From Xanthocytophaga flava (GTDB lineage: Bacteria > Bacteroidota > Bacteroidia > Cytophagales > 172606-1): 64,000 nt of DNA. Where the stretch lies: positions 124,001-188,000 of the forward strand of contig JASJOS010000015.1 in the NCBI GenBank assembly GCA_030068525.1, in the 5' to 3' direction. The notes beneath the pieces were generated by a model. That model saw only the letters and a program-made list of their open reading frames with translations, was not told where the DNA came from and did not search any database. Shown here piece after piece: positions 42,402-51,206 of this stretch. The stretch's first letter is position 1, and the number at the start of each line of letters is the position of its first letter. Position numbers and translations under genes: made by a program.

Positions 42402-42487
42402 AGCTTTCAGTTGTATATGTATTCTCCGAGTGTAATAGAGAGATTGATATGACCAAGTGGGTACTGGCTTTTGAATGACTTGATAGA

Positions 42488-43930
42488 TTAACAGAGTTGA
42501 TATTCAGGCAGAGAAACCAACGCAGAAGAAAGACTTTTAATCAGTGCTTCTTTACTGCTTTTGTCGGCTCGTCGCCAGATCAGATCTTTTTGTGCCAATG
42601 TGATAGGTAAGGATAAGAGATAACTGGCAAGAGCATCCAGAGTTTCAGTATCCTTCACTTTCATAAAGGCATCCTGCAATCCAGCCCAGTTGGCCGATGC
42701 CTGAATGGTTTTTCCTTTGCGATTGTTCAGATAGGCAGTATTTACATCTCCCTCTTCTTTTGCCTCAACCTTTACTTCTGCCGATTGAAAAAGTAGTTCG
42801 GGAAGCTGCATCCTGAAAAGCAAACTGCTACTGTCAATCCAGTTTTTTCCCTCTTTCCAACCTGCTACATTAGGGGGATTGAGTAACGTTTGCCCTAGAA
42901 CTTTCTGAAGGAAGATAATATTTTGTGTCTCCTGAAACTGAATAGTAAATGTTTGTTGTAAGCCTACTAACAGCTCTACCGGACTTTTTACTCTGCTACC
43001 AATGATAGAAGACTGATAAAACCAGTCTGCGGTAAAGATAGATTCCATTAGTTGAGCTATATCATAATCCGACTTATAAAACTGGTCTGACAGGCTATTG
43101 ATAATTGTTGGATCAGGTTTTTCATTAACAAAGTATTGATAGATTTTAGTAGTAATAAATCGAGCTGTTTGTTTGTTTTCCAGAATGGTAGTGAGTATAT
43201 CTTCTCCTGTAAAGTTGCCTGTCTTACCAAAGAATGTTTTTTCTCCCTCATCGTGTTGTCTTTGGTTAAAGAAAAATTCTCCGTCATGTCTGAACTGCCA
43301 TCCTGTAAAAGCTCTTGCTGCATTTTTTATATCCTGTTCTGTATAGTGATCTCTTCCTAGAGTAAATAACTCCATTACCTCGCGTGCAAAATTCTCATTG
43401 GGGCTATCTTTGCGGTTTTGTTTGTTATTGAGAAAGCCCAACATTGCTGCATCCTTCGAAATAGCCATCAGTAAATCACCAAACTTGCCCAAGGCATGTT
43501 TGCGAAGTGTATTGTTCTGAATTTGCATAAAATAAGCATTGTTGCTACGACAGGCAAAATGGCCATGCCAGAACAATGTCATTTTTTCTCTTAGCATCGC
43601 GTTACCACTGACCATTTGGCTGACCCATGCAAGATTCAGGGATTTTATGCTTTCTATGCGATCTTTGATAATAGTTTTAATCCTTTCCTGAGGGGTTGAG
43701 CTTTGTGTAAAGGTTTGTTTACTGTCCTTTTTTTCCTCTCTTTCCAATCTCATTTGTTCTGCTGTTACTATTTGCAGAGGATAAATATTCTTTGATTGTA
43801 CAAACAATTCCTTTACTGCTTTCTCAACCGATTTGTGACCAACTTCTTTTATATCAAGTGGTGAAATACCAAAGCCGGCCCGGTTGTACAGGTGTTTAAT
43901 CTTTTGTTGGTTGGATATTTTTGTTTGCAT
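42488..43930 (-). CDS. DUF1800 family protein
   Basis: The 480-residue protein carries the whole DUF1800 pattern: IKHLYNRAGFGISPLDIKE, REKMTLFWHGHFACR, NENFAREVMELFTLG, IKNAARAFTGWQF and LLNPPNVAGWKEGKNWI. No signal peptide is evident. Function is unknown; the gene regularly precedes DUF1501, as here, which suggests one pathway or complex. The first residues (MQTKISNQQKIKHLYNRAGF) give a clean start. Confidence 0.92.
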   Translation of the reverse strand: MQTKISNQQKIKHLYNRAGFGISPLDIKEVGHKSVEKAVKELFVQSKNIYPLQIVTAEQMRLEREEKKDSKQTFTQSSTPQERIKTIIKDRIESIKSLNLAWVSQMVSGNAMLREKMTLFWHGHFACRSNNAYFMQIQNNTLRKHALGKFGDLLMAISKDAAMLGFLNNKQNRKDSPNENFAREVMELFTLGRDHYTEQDIKNAARAFTGWQFRHDGEFFFNQRQHDEGEKTFFGKTGNFTGEDILTTILENKQTARFITTKIYQYFVNEKPDPTIINSLSDQFYKSDYDIAQLMESIFTADWFYQSSIIGSRVKSPVELLVGLQQTFTIQFQETQNIIFLQKVLGQTLLNPPNVAGWKEGKNWIDSSSLLFRMQLPELLFQSAEVKVEAKEEGDVNTAYLNNRKGKTIQASANWAGLQDAFMKVKDTETLDALASYLLSLPITLAQKDLIWRRADKSSKEALIKSLSSALVSLPEYQLC

Positions 43931-44029
43931 AGCTTTTGATAATTTTCATCACCTAATTATGTAGATCTGTGATGTTAGATGAAAATTAGTAGTAATCGTT
44001 TAAATTAGAGACTGATTTTGCTGTAAAAA

Positions 44030-44545
44030 ATGAATAACCCACATAAGTTCTTTTGTCTTATCATCATTTTCCTCTTGGGTATTTTTATCGCTTGTTCTAA
44101 AAAGCAACCTGCCATTCGTGAGAAAGCAGATAGGGTTTTGGTATTTAAATCAAAACGAAAAATGCAGTTGTTGAAGGACAATAAAGTATTGCGGACCTAT
44201 TCAATCGCTTTAGGAGCAAGTCCTGACGGGCATAAAAGTCAGGAAGGAGATGAAAAGACTCCAGAAGGAAGATATACGCTGGACTGGCGAAATGCCAAAA
44301 GTAGCTGTTATAAATCACTGCATGTTTCTTATCCTAATGAAAAAGACCGTAAGAGTGCAGATGAGAAGGGTGTATCACCAGGAGGGATGATTATGATTCA
44401 TGGCTTGCATCCAAGTATTAAATGGGCAGGTGGCTTTCATACACTATATGACTGGACAAATGGATGTATAGGGGTCACGAATGCAGAAATGGATGAGATA
44501 TGGAAGACTGTTCCGGATGGAACAATCATTGAAATAAAGCCATAA
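44030..44545 (+). CDS. L,D-transpeptidase (YkuD) lipoprotein
   Basis: The 171-residue protein has a lipoprotein signal (CLIIIFLLGIFIAC). The YkuD domain covers about 35-170: VLVFKSKRKMQLLKDNKVLR, GDEKTPEGRYTLDW, MIMIHGLH with catalytic H124, and TNGCIGVTNAEM with nucleophile C146. It would form 3-3 cross-links or attach proteins to peptidoglycan in the periplasm, or act as an ErfK-like relative. Its stop codon lies within a hairpin shared with the convergent oxidoreductase gene. Confidence 0.92.
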   Translation: MNNPHKFFCLIIIFLLGIFIACSKKQPAIREKADRVLVFKSKRKMQLLKDNKVLRTYSIALGASPDGHKSQEGDEKTPEGRYTLDWRNAKSSCYKSLHVSYPNEKDRKSADEKGVSPGGMIMIHGLHPSIKWAGGFHTLYDWTNGCIGVTNAEMDEIWKTVPDGTIIEIKP

Positions 44546-44561
44546 TATACATTATGGCTTT
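44536..44561. terminator. Hairpin overlapping two convergent stop codons
   Basis: Arms AAAGCCATAAT (44536-44546) and ATTATGGCTTT (44551-44561), loop ATAC. The stem contains the end of the transpeptidase frame and lies at the end of the oxidoreductase frame. U-runs are weak on both sides. Confidence 0.5.
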
Positions 44562-45517
44562 AACAAAACTTTTCCTGTAGTGATACGTGCTGCGAGATCT
44601 TTGTGTGCTTGGGTGGCTTCTGCTAGGCGATAAACGTGTTCTATCTGCAACTGTAGTTTTCCCTCCGATATCCATTGAAACAAATCATTTGTGCGATGTA
44701 ATAGCTCATCACGAGTCAATACATAATGACCTAATGTAGGCCTGGTAAGGAATATTGATTTCTTACTTAAATGTAATGGATCAAACGGAGGAACTGCTCC
44801 ACTGGAGGCACCAAACAAAACCATATACCCTCGAGGTCGCAAACATGCCAGACTTTTATCAAAGGTTGTTTTACCTACGGAATCATATACTACCTGAACA
44901 CCGGATTGATTAGTGATTCGCATGACTTCTGTTTCAAAATCTTGTTGGGTATATAGAATGACGTCATCGGCTCCGGCTTGTCGGGAAAGCTGAGCTTTTT
45001 CTTCTGTTGAAACCGTGGTAATGATTTTTGCTCCAATCTGTCGAATCATCTGGGTTAACAATAGTCCTACACCTCCTGCTCCTGCATGTATTAATATAGT
45101 GTCTGTTGGTTTTACCTGATAGGTACTATAACAAAGATAGTGGGCTGTGAGTCCTTGTAAAAGAACAGCTGCTGCTCTATCATCATCCACCGAGTCCGGA
45201 ATAGGAACCAGTTTGCTGACTGGAACAAGTGCATACTCGGCGTAACTGCCTACTTGTAACGCATAAGCAACCCGGTCTCCAGGTTTGAATTCTGTCACTC
45301 CATCTCCAATTGATTCTACAACTCCGGCTGCTTCTGAACCCGGAGTAAAGGGAGTTGGAAGAGGATATCTGCCCTCCCGGTGATAGATATCAATAAAATT
45401 GACTCCAATGGATTTGATTCGAACAAGTGCTTCTCCTGGTTTAGGAGTTGGTATGGCTACTTCCCGATATTCCATTACTTCAGGACCGCCGGGTGTGGTA
45501 ACTTGAATGGCTTTCAT
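44552..45517 (-). CDS. Quinone oxidoreductase (zeta-crystallin type)
   Basis: The 321-residue protein is a zinc-free medium-chain dehydrogenase: the N-terminal GroES-like part (MKAIQVTTPGGPEVMEYREV, VNFIDIYHREGRYPLP, FTPGSEAAGVV) and the NADPH Rossmann domain (ILIHAGAGGVGLLLTQMIR). DSVGKTTFDKSL and the GASSGAVPPFDP segment match Qor-type quinone reductases. It reduces quinones with NADPH in the cytoplasm. It follows the permease gene after 61 bases on the same strand, but the functional link is not evident. Confidence 0.93.
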   Translation of the reverse strand: MKAIQVTTPGGPEVMEYREVAIPTPKPGEALVRIKSIGVNFIDIYHREGRYPLPTPFTPGSEAAGVVESIGDGVTEFKPGDRVAYALQVGSYAEYALVPVSKLVPIPDSVDDDRAAAVLLQGLTAHYLCYSTYQVKPTDTILIHAGAGGVGLLLTQMIRQIGAKIITTVSTEEKAQLSRQAGADDVILYTQQDFETEVMRITNQSGVQVVYDSVGKTTFDKSLACLRPRGYMVLFGASSGAVPPFDPLHLSKKSIFLTRPTLGHYVLTRDELLHRTNDLFQWISEGKLQLQIEHVYRLAEATQAHKDLAARITTGKVLLKP

Positions 45518-45578
45518 ACTATGATTATAAGAATAAAGCAGATAAGTATTTCAGAAATTTATAGGGTATGTAAAATGC

Positions 45579-46898
45579 TTATCCTATGTTGGACTTAATG
45601 TATTTAAAGCCGAATAACACAAATAGAATTAAAAAGAAAAATAATAATCCAAAAAAGATAGCACTTAACAGAGGATAAAAGTAACTAATAGCTGCTGTAC
45701 AAAATAAGGCTAGAAGTAATGCCAGGTAAGGGAAAATGGGATAGAATGGAGTTTTATAAGGTCGTTCCAGATTTGGTTCTTTCTTTCGCAGAACCAGCAG
45801 ACTTACCATACTGATTGCATACATCACAACCGCCCCAAGTCCAGACATAACAATGATCTGGTCTGTTTTGCCAGAATAAATTGCTAATACTCCAATCAGC
45901 CCTCCTGCTATGAGTGCCCAATGCGGGGTTTGATAACGATTCAGAAAACTTAGTTGGTTAGGTAAATAGTTTTCGCGTGCCAATGCAAAAATCTGTCTTG
46001 AATAACTGATAGTATTGCCATGAAAAGACGCAATTAAACCAAATAATCCCAAGCTGGTAAATACTTTGGTCCATCCACTTTCATGTCCAAATACCATTGA
46101 TAGTACCTCCGGTAATGGGTGATCTATCTGTTGGAGTTTTCTCCAGTCTCCTACACCCGCACTCAGAATCATAATGCCTAGTGCTAAGATAACAAGTGTA
46201 ATGATAGCAGAGATATATCCTCTTGGAATAGTTTTCTGAGGATTTTTCACCTCTTCTGCTACCATAGCAACACCTTCGATAGCGACAAAAAACCAGATAG
46301 CAAACGGAATACCGGCAAATATGGAACCGAAAGAGATTGTTGGAGGATTATGAGCAAAAAAGTTGTCTGATTTAAAATTAAAAACAATCAATCCCATAAA
46401 TAATAGGATTTCGCCCACAGAAAGCAACGTTACAATCAAAGAAATACGGGCACCTTCCTTGATTCCAAACCAGTTAACTGCAATGAAGATTACATACATA
46501 CTGATTGCCGTCTGTTCTACCGGGATTTGGGGGATCAGAAAGTGTATGTAGGCACCTAAGGCATATGCAATGGCTGGCATGGCTAATAAGAAGTCGACCA
46601 ACGTCGCAAAGCCTGCTATAAAGCCACCAATGGGGCCAAAGGCACGTGTAGCAAAAGAGAATGGCCCTCCAGCCTTAGGAATAGCAGCAGTAAGTTCTGT
46701 ATAGCTGAAAATAAAAGTGACATACATCAGCGTAACCAGAAGAGTTGAAAAAAGAAACCCTATGGTACCTGAAGTGTGCCAACCATAATTCCACCCAAAG
46801 TACTCTCCGGATATGACCATTCCAACTGCCAGCGACCATAATTGTATGGTGTTTATCTCTTTTTTTAGTTTGGGTTGTGTTTCTGTGATGGTTTGCAT
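45579..46898 (-). CDS. APC-family permease, ethanolamine-permease-like
   Basis: The 439-residue protein has about 12 membrane segments and starts MQTITETQPKLKKEINTIQL. The segment MVISGEYFGWNYGWHTSG followed by TIGF is typical of ethanolamine permeases in the amino acid/polyamine/organocation family; ELTAAIPKAGGPFSFATRAF is the APC core. Ethanolamine or a related amine is the probable substrate, but no eut genes are in the window, so the assignment rests on similarity alone. A hairpin (46917-46940) lies between it and the M61 gene upstream. Confidence 0.85.
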   Translation of the reverse strand: MQTITETQPKLKKEINTIQLWSLAVGMVISGEYFGWNYGWHTSGTIGFLFSTLLVTLMYVTFIFSYTELTAAIPKAGGPFSFATRAFGPIGGFIAGFATLVDFLLAMPAIAYALGAYIHFLIPQIPVEQTAISMYVIFIAVNWFGIKEGARISLIVTLLSVGEILLFMGLIVFNFKSDNFFAHNPPTISFGSIFAGIPFAIWFFVAIEGVAMVAEEVKNPQKTIPRGYISAIITLVILALGIMILSAGVGDWRKLQQIDHPLPEVLSMVFGHESGWTKVFTSLGLFGLIASFHGNTISYSRQIFALARENYLPNQLSFLNRYQTPHWALIAGGLIGVLAIYSGKTDQIIVMSGLGAVVMYAISMVSLLVLRKKEPNLERPYKTPFYPIFPYLALLLALFCTAAISYFYPLLSAIFFGLLFFFLILFVLFGFKYIKSNIG

Positions 46899-46916
46899 GG
46901 TAGTTTGTATGGTTTA

Positions 46917-46940
46917 CCTGCCAGAGATTTCTCTGGCAGG
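46917..46940 (-). terminator. Hairpin between the M61 gene and the permease gene
   Basis: Arms CCTGCCAGAG and CTCTGGCAGG (46917-46926, 46931-46940) with a 4-base loop. No U-run, so it may be a partial terminator or a processing site. Confidence 0.45.
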
Positions 46941-46951
46941 AGGAATTATGA

Positions 46952-48787
46952 TTAGGGTAAAGCTTTGCTTTTTAACCAGTTGTCACGTAAAGCCAGCATG
47001 TCCTTTGTTGTTTTCATCCCTGCTTTCTCATAGGTAACTATTTCTAATTGAGGATTCTCGCTTAGTGTCACCTGAGTGGTTTTGGCAGCGCCTTTGTGGT
47101 TATATTGTACATTTACCACATCTCCTGGCTTGTGTTTTTTTATGAGATCATCCAGATTTTTGGTATCTGTCACAGTTGTATTCTCAACTGAAAGAATAAT
47201 ATCTCCTTGATCAATACCTGCATTGTAAAGCGGGGTATTGATTTGTGTTCCTGTTCTGACAATGATCTGTCCCTGTTCTCCTTTTAAATTTCTTCCAAAG
47301 AAAGCCTCATTAGGTCTTGCTTTCCGAAGCAGTAATCCCATTTTACCTAATAGAGTCTGGTAATCTGCTACTTCATGACCAGTTACATGCTTACGGAAAA
47401 AGGTATTGGCAAATGCAGTGTCCTTGGTAACCTGTCCAAGAATGGTTTGGATATCCAGAACAGTATAGGGTTTTTCGGGTTTCCCCTGAGCCTGCCAAAC
47501 TGCTTTCATAAAATCATCTAGTGTCAGGTTTTTAAATTTTGTCCTCAGAGATAAGTCAAGAGCCAAGCCAACTACACATCCATAAGGATAATAAGAAGTA
47601 TAGGTATTGGCAAAGTTGACAGGGTCTACATAGCTGGCTGCATCGACAAAAGGCGCCTGCTGACTCATCTCTACAGGAGAAAATCGATACGTACCTGGAG
47701 AGTTAAGTACATAGTTTAACTGACCTGACAGACTTTGTACATATTGGTCATTGTCATAAAATCCTGCTCTTCGTAAAATGAGTTCGCCATAATAGCTGGT
47801 AAATCCTTCGGCAAACCATAGTTCGCTACTCATATTGGAATGCTCAAAATTGAATGGTTCCAATGATTTGGGACGAATCCGTTCTACATTCCAGCAGTGG
47901 AAAAATTCATGGGAAACGGTACCCAGGAAGTCTTTCGGATTTCCTTTAAAAGAAGCTGCATCTGTAATGAATGTTGAATTGCGGTGTTCCATTCCATCCC
48001 CATCATTATCTGGAAATACATCCTGGATAAAGGTGTAGGTACCATAATCATAGGATGGCCATTCTCCAAAAACACCTCCGGCTTCCTGTACTACTTTTTG
48101 TACCATAGGAGCATAGGTAGTTACATTTTCATCTGTCCCATCATGATGTAAGGCAAGACGAATGGTGAGAGGCTTTTTATCCGTATTGGTAATTGTCCAT
48201 TCTTTCAGTGTAAAGTTGCTTAGCTCAGTTGGTGAATCCATGAAGTATTGCAGATTTGGAGCCGAGAAAGTATTTGGCTCAGGGGCTGGTTTGAGTTGGG
48301 TGGCTACTTTCCAGTTTGAACCATCTGGTATGTCAAATGTAATACTGATAGGTGCACTCTCTAAACCTTTGGCCCATAAAAAAGAAGCAGGCATATTCAA
48401 ATGGGCATGTGTTTCATCAATGCCCGCATATGTACCATCAACCAGATTCCCAAACAATGTATACAGAATATTGACTGTGGTGCCATGCTTAGGAATTTCC
48501 CATAAATCTGACTCAAGTCGGTTTACAGGAATATAATTTCCATTGGCATCAGTGGCCTTCAGATTATAAATATTCTTACCAAACTCATGTGTTGCATAAC
48601 GGCCTGGAGAAGATCGGCTCATTCGAACTATAAGTGGCTGGCTGGATAAACCTGAGAAGTTAGCTGTGATCTCTGCTTCGTGATGAATCGCATTGGGAAA
48701 AGAAACCCTATAATAGATTGCTGATTGGCAATACCCTACACAGGCAATGAAAAAGGTTGTAAAAACAGATACTAGTGTTTTTTTCAT
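46952..48787 (-). CDS. M61-family metallopeptidase with PDZ domain
   Basis: The 611-residue protein has a signal peptide (MKKTLVSVFTTFFIACVGYC). It has an N-terminal beta domain (about 25-200), the catalytic domain with HEFFH (H293, E294, H297) followed by CWNVERIRP and GFTSYYGE, and a C-terminal PDZ domain (about 500-580, QINTPLYNAGIDQGDIILSV). M61 enzymes are glycyl aminopeptidase-like zinc peptidases. A second M61 gene lies at 51207-52991, beyond an M14 gene. It would act in the periplasm or outside. Confidence 0.93.
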   Translation of the reverse strand: MKKTLVSVFTTFFIACVGYCQSAIYYRVSFPNAIHHEAEITANFSGLSSQPLIVRMSRSSPGRYATHEFGKNIYNLKATDANGNYIPVNRLESDLWEIPKHGTTVNILYTLFGNLVDGTYAGIDETHAHLNMPASFLWAKGLESAPISITFDIPDGSNWKVATQLKPAPEPNTFSAPNLQYFMDSPTELSNFTLKEWTITNTDKKPLTIRLALHHDGTDENVTTYAPMVQKVVQEAGGVFGEWPSYDYGTYTFIQDVFPDNDGDGMEHRNSTFITDAASFKGNPKDFLGTVSHEFFHCWNVERIRPKSLEPFNFEHSNMSSELWFAEGFTSYYGELILRRAGFYDNDQYVQSLSGQLNYVLNSPGTYRFSPVEMSQQAPFVDAASYVDPVNFANTYTSYYPYGCVVGLALDLSLRTKFKNLTLDDFMKAVWQAQGKPEKPYTVLDIQTILGQVTKDTAFANTFFRKHVTGHEVADYQTLLGKMGLLLRKARPNEAFFGRNLKGEQGQIIVRTGTQINTPLYNAGIDQGDIILSVENTTVTDTKNLDDLIKKHKPGDVVNVQYNHKGAAKTTQVTLSENPQLEIVTYEKAGMKTTKDMLALRDNWLKSKALP

Positions 48788-49410
48788 GAAGATTGTAAAG
48801 TGAATAAAGATTTTTTAGCTTGTTTTAATAGAGAAAATGGTACTATTTTTATTTTCTGGTACATATTTGGTTTTGAAGATACTATTTTTTACCTAAGTCT
48901 GTGTTGGAGGTAATACTATTTTTAGATTTTATATATAATTAATAACAGAAGGAGTTTAGAAAAATGTGGCTTTACAGATAGTATATATACAAAATGACAA
49001 AAGGTGGTTGCAGAAAGACCATATCTAGTTATTTTATGTATACTTTTGATCAATAAGTTTGTTTTTTTTCAGTCTTTACAATTTAATTAATCCCTACTAA
49101 TACCTCATTAAAACTCTAGTTGTCACTATGAGGGCTGTTCCATACAAGAGCAAGATTTATCTGGTTTTAATAACCTTTCTTGATTAGTTTAGTATACAGA
49201 TATACAGGATGGTAATGGTCTGAAAGCCTGTATATCTGACCATCTCAGTGTTTTCAAAATAGTCTTTGGTCAGTACTAAATCTTCCTTTCGCTTACTTAT
49301 AGATTATCTTATATAACTTTTAAGTATACTTTTCCTGACAGGCTGTTGATTGTTCAGTTTTTTGAGATGATCTTGCATCTGACAAGTCAGACCAACAATC
49401 CAATTCCCAT
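48788..49410. other. Long intergenic region between divergent peptidase genes
   Basis: The gap of 623 bases is A/T-rich and noncoding. It holds a plus-strand TACTTTTG (49041-49048), an exact -7 box but 362 bases from the M14 gene, and an inverted repeat with arms CAGATATACAGG (49197-49208) and CCTGTATATCTG (49227-49238). Partial GATGG/CCATC elements overlap the repeat and could give an alternative fold. Either a long regulated 5' leader or a separate short RNA is possible. Confidence 0.5.
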
Positions 49411-51150
49411 ATGAAGAATTTCTTACTAATCCTAACTCTATCAGTATACATCTCCTCTCAGGCACAAAAAAACGAATTTCAAACCAAGTTTGAACACACC
49501 AAAGGAACAGAAACAGTTACATATCAGGAAGGTATTGAATTTCTGGAAAAGCTGGATCGCCAGTATGACAAGCTTAAACTTGTAACCTATGGCACAACAG
49601 ACATAGGCAAACCTCTGCACCTTGCTATATTGGATGTTCAACAAAGTTTTGACCCGTTTGCCATCCGACAATCAGGACGGAGCATATTGCTTGTTAACAA
49701 TGGGATTCATCCTGGGGAACCTGATGGGGTAGATGCAAGTCTGATGCTGTTGCGTAATTTGTTGCAGGACAAAAAACTGCAGCCATTAATTCATAATACA
49801 GTCATTTGCGTAATTCCTTTTTATAATGTAGATGGGATATTAAACCGTGGCAAATACAGTCGAGCGAATCAGAATGGACCTGCCGAGTATGGATTCAGAG
49901 GTAATTCCCGCAATTATGATCTGAATCGGGACTTTATCAAAAATGATACAAAAAACGCACAAACCTTTGTTTCTATTTTCAGAGAGTGGCAACCTGATTT
50001 ATTTATTGATAACCATGTGAGTAATGGGGCAGACTATCAGTATATAATGACTTACATTGCCCCTCAGAAAAATAAACTGGGAGGAGAGTTAGGGAAGTAT
50101 CTGGATACCAGATTGGTTCCTGAATTAAAGCGGCAAATGAAAGAGGCAAAGTTTGAGATGACTCCTTATGTCAATGAATTTGCGACTACTCCTGATTCTG
50201 CTGGTATTGCAGGGTTCCTGGAAACTGCCCGTTATTCTACCGGATATACAGCATTGTTTCAAACCATAGGATTCATGCCTGAAACGCATATGTTGAAACC
50301 TTTTGCTCAACGTGTAGAAGGTACCTACCAGTTTATGCTAAGTATGTTGACTATGCTACAAACAGATGGACAAAAAATACAGACTTTGAAACAGCAGGAC
50401 ATCGAGAATGTAAAAACTCAAACCGATTTTGTGTTGGAGTGGCAACTGGATAAATCTGTTTCTGAAAAGATTATTTTCAAAGGGTATGAAGGCAGAATGA
50501 TACCCAGCAAGGTTACTACAGGAAAACGCCTGTTTTATGACAGAACAAAACCTTATACAAAAGAGATTCCTTACTATAATTCGTTTATACCCAAAACTAC
50601 TATTCAAAAGCCTCAAGCCTATATTATACCACAACAATGGGAGAGTGTTATCTCAAGACTGAAACTCAATAAAGTAGAGTTACGTCAGATATCCCGTGAT
50701 ACAAGTGTAGAAGTAGAAGTGTATTACATTGCAGATTATAAGACCTCCGGACGAGCTTTTGAAGGACATTACCTGCATTCAGACGTGAAACTTCGTAAAG
50801 AAAAGCAAACTTTGGTTTTTCGGGCTGGAGATTACATAGTGCCTTGTAACCAGGCTGCCAATCGGTATATTGTAGAGACTCTGGAGCCACAAGCGACAGA
50901 TTCATTCTTTAACTGGAATTTTTTTGATAGTATTCTACAGCAAAAGGAAGGATACTCTGATTATGTATTTGAGGATCTGGCTGAGAAACTACTCAATGAA
51001 AAACCTGAACTACGGAAAAAGCTGGAAGATCAAAAGGCTTCAGATGAGATGGTTCGTAATAATCCGAGAGCACAACTGGATTTCGTATATAAAAATTCTC
51101 CTTATTACGAACCATCTCATCTACGTTATCCTGTCTTCCGGATTCTATAA
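49411..51150 (+). CDS. M14-family zinc carboxypeptidase-like protein
   Basis: The 579-residue protein has a signal peptide (MKNFLLILTLSVYISSQAQK). The M14 zinc site is HPGEPDG, with H100 and E103, and the third ligand is H202 in DLFIDNHVSNG. The substrate-binding stretch GNSRNYDLNRDFIKNDT matches the NxxxDxNR motif. The C-terminal half (about 330-579) is a beta-rich extension without known motif. It would remove or cut residues from peptides, or from peptidoglycan, outside the inner membrane. It lies between two M61 genes on the opposite strand. Confidence 0.9.
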   Translation: MKNFLLILTLSVYISSQAQKNEFQTKFEHTKGTETVTYQEGIEFLEKLDRQYDKLKLVTYGTTDIGKPLHLAILDVQQSFDPFAIRQSGRSILLVNNGIHPGEPDGVDASLMLLRNLLQDKKLQPLIHNTVICVIPFYNVDGILNRGKYSRANQNGPAEYGFRGNSRNYDLNRDFIKNDTKNAQTFVSIFREWQPDLFIDNHVSNGADYQYIMTYIAPQKNKLGGELGKYLDTRLVPELKRQMKEAKFEMTPYVNEFATTPDSAGIAGFLETARYSTGYTALFQTIGFMPETHMLKPFAQRVEGTYQFMLSMLTMLQTDGQKIQTLKQQDIENVKTQTDFVLEWQLDKSVSEKIIFKGYEGRMIPSKVTTGKRLFYDRTKPYTKEIPYYNSFIPKTTIQKPQAYIIPQQWESVISRLKLNKVELRQISRDTSVEVEVYYIADYKTSGRAFEGHYLHSDVKLRKEKQTLVFRAGDYIVPCNQAANRYIVETLEPQATDSFFNWNFFDSILQQKEGYSDYVFEDLAEKLLNEKPELRKKLEDQKASDEMVRNNPRAQLDFVYKNSPYYEPSHLRYPVFRIL

Positions 51151-51190
51151 AACAAAAGGAGGAGTCTGACAGACTCCTCCTTTTGTTTAT
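51150..51190. terminator. Bidirectional terminator
   Basis: Perfect 19-bp stem (AACAAAAGGAGGAGTC on the left arm) with loop GAC at 51168-51170 and flanking A- and T-runs. It separates convergent M14 and M61 genes. Confidence 0.9.
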
Positions 51191-51206
51191 CATCGTAGAT
51201 TAGAAA

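Noticed and set aside
45579-46898. An ethanolamine utilisation locus
   Set aside because: Only the permease is present; no eut enzyme or microcompartment gene lies nearby.
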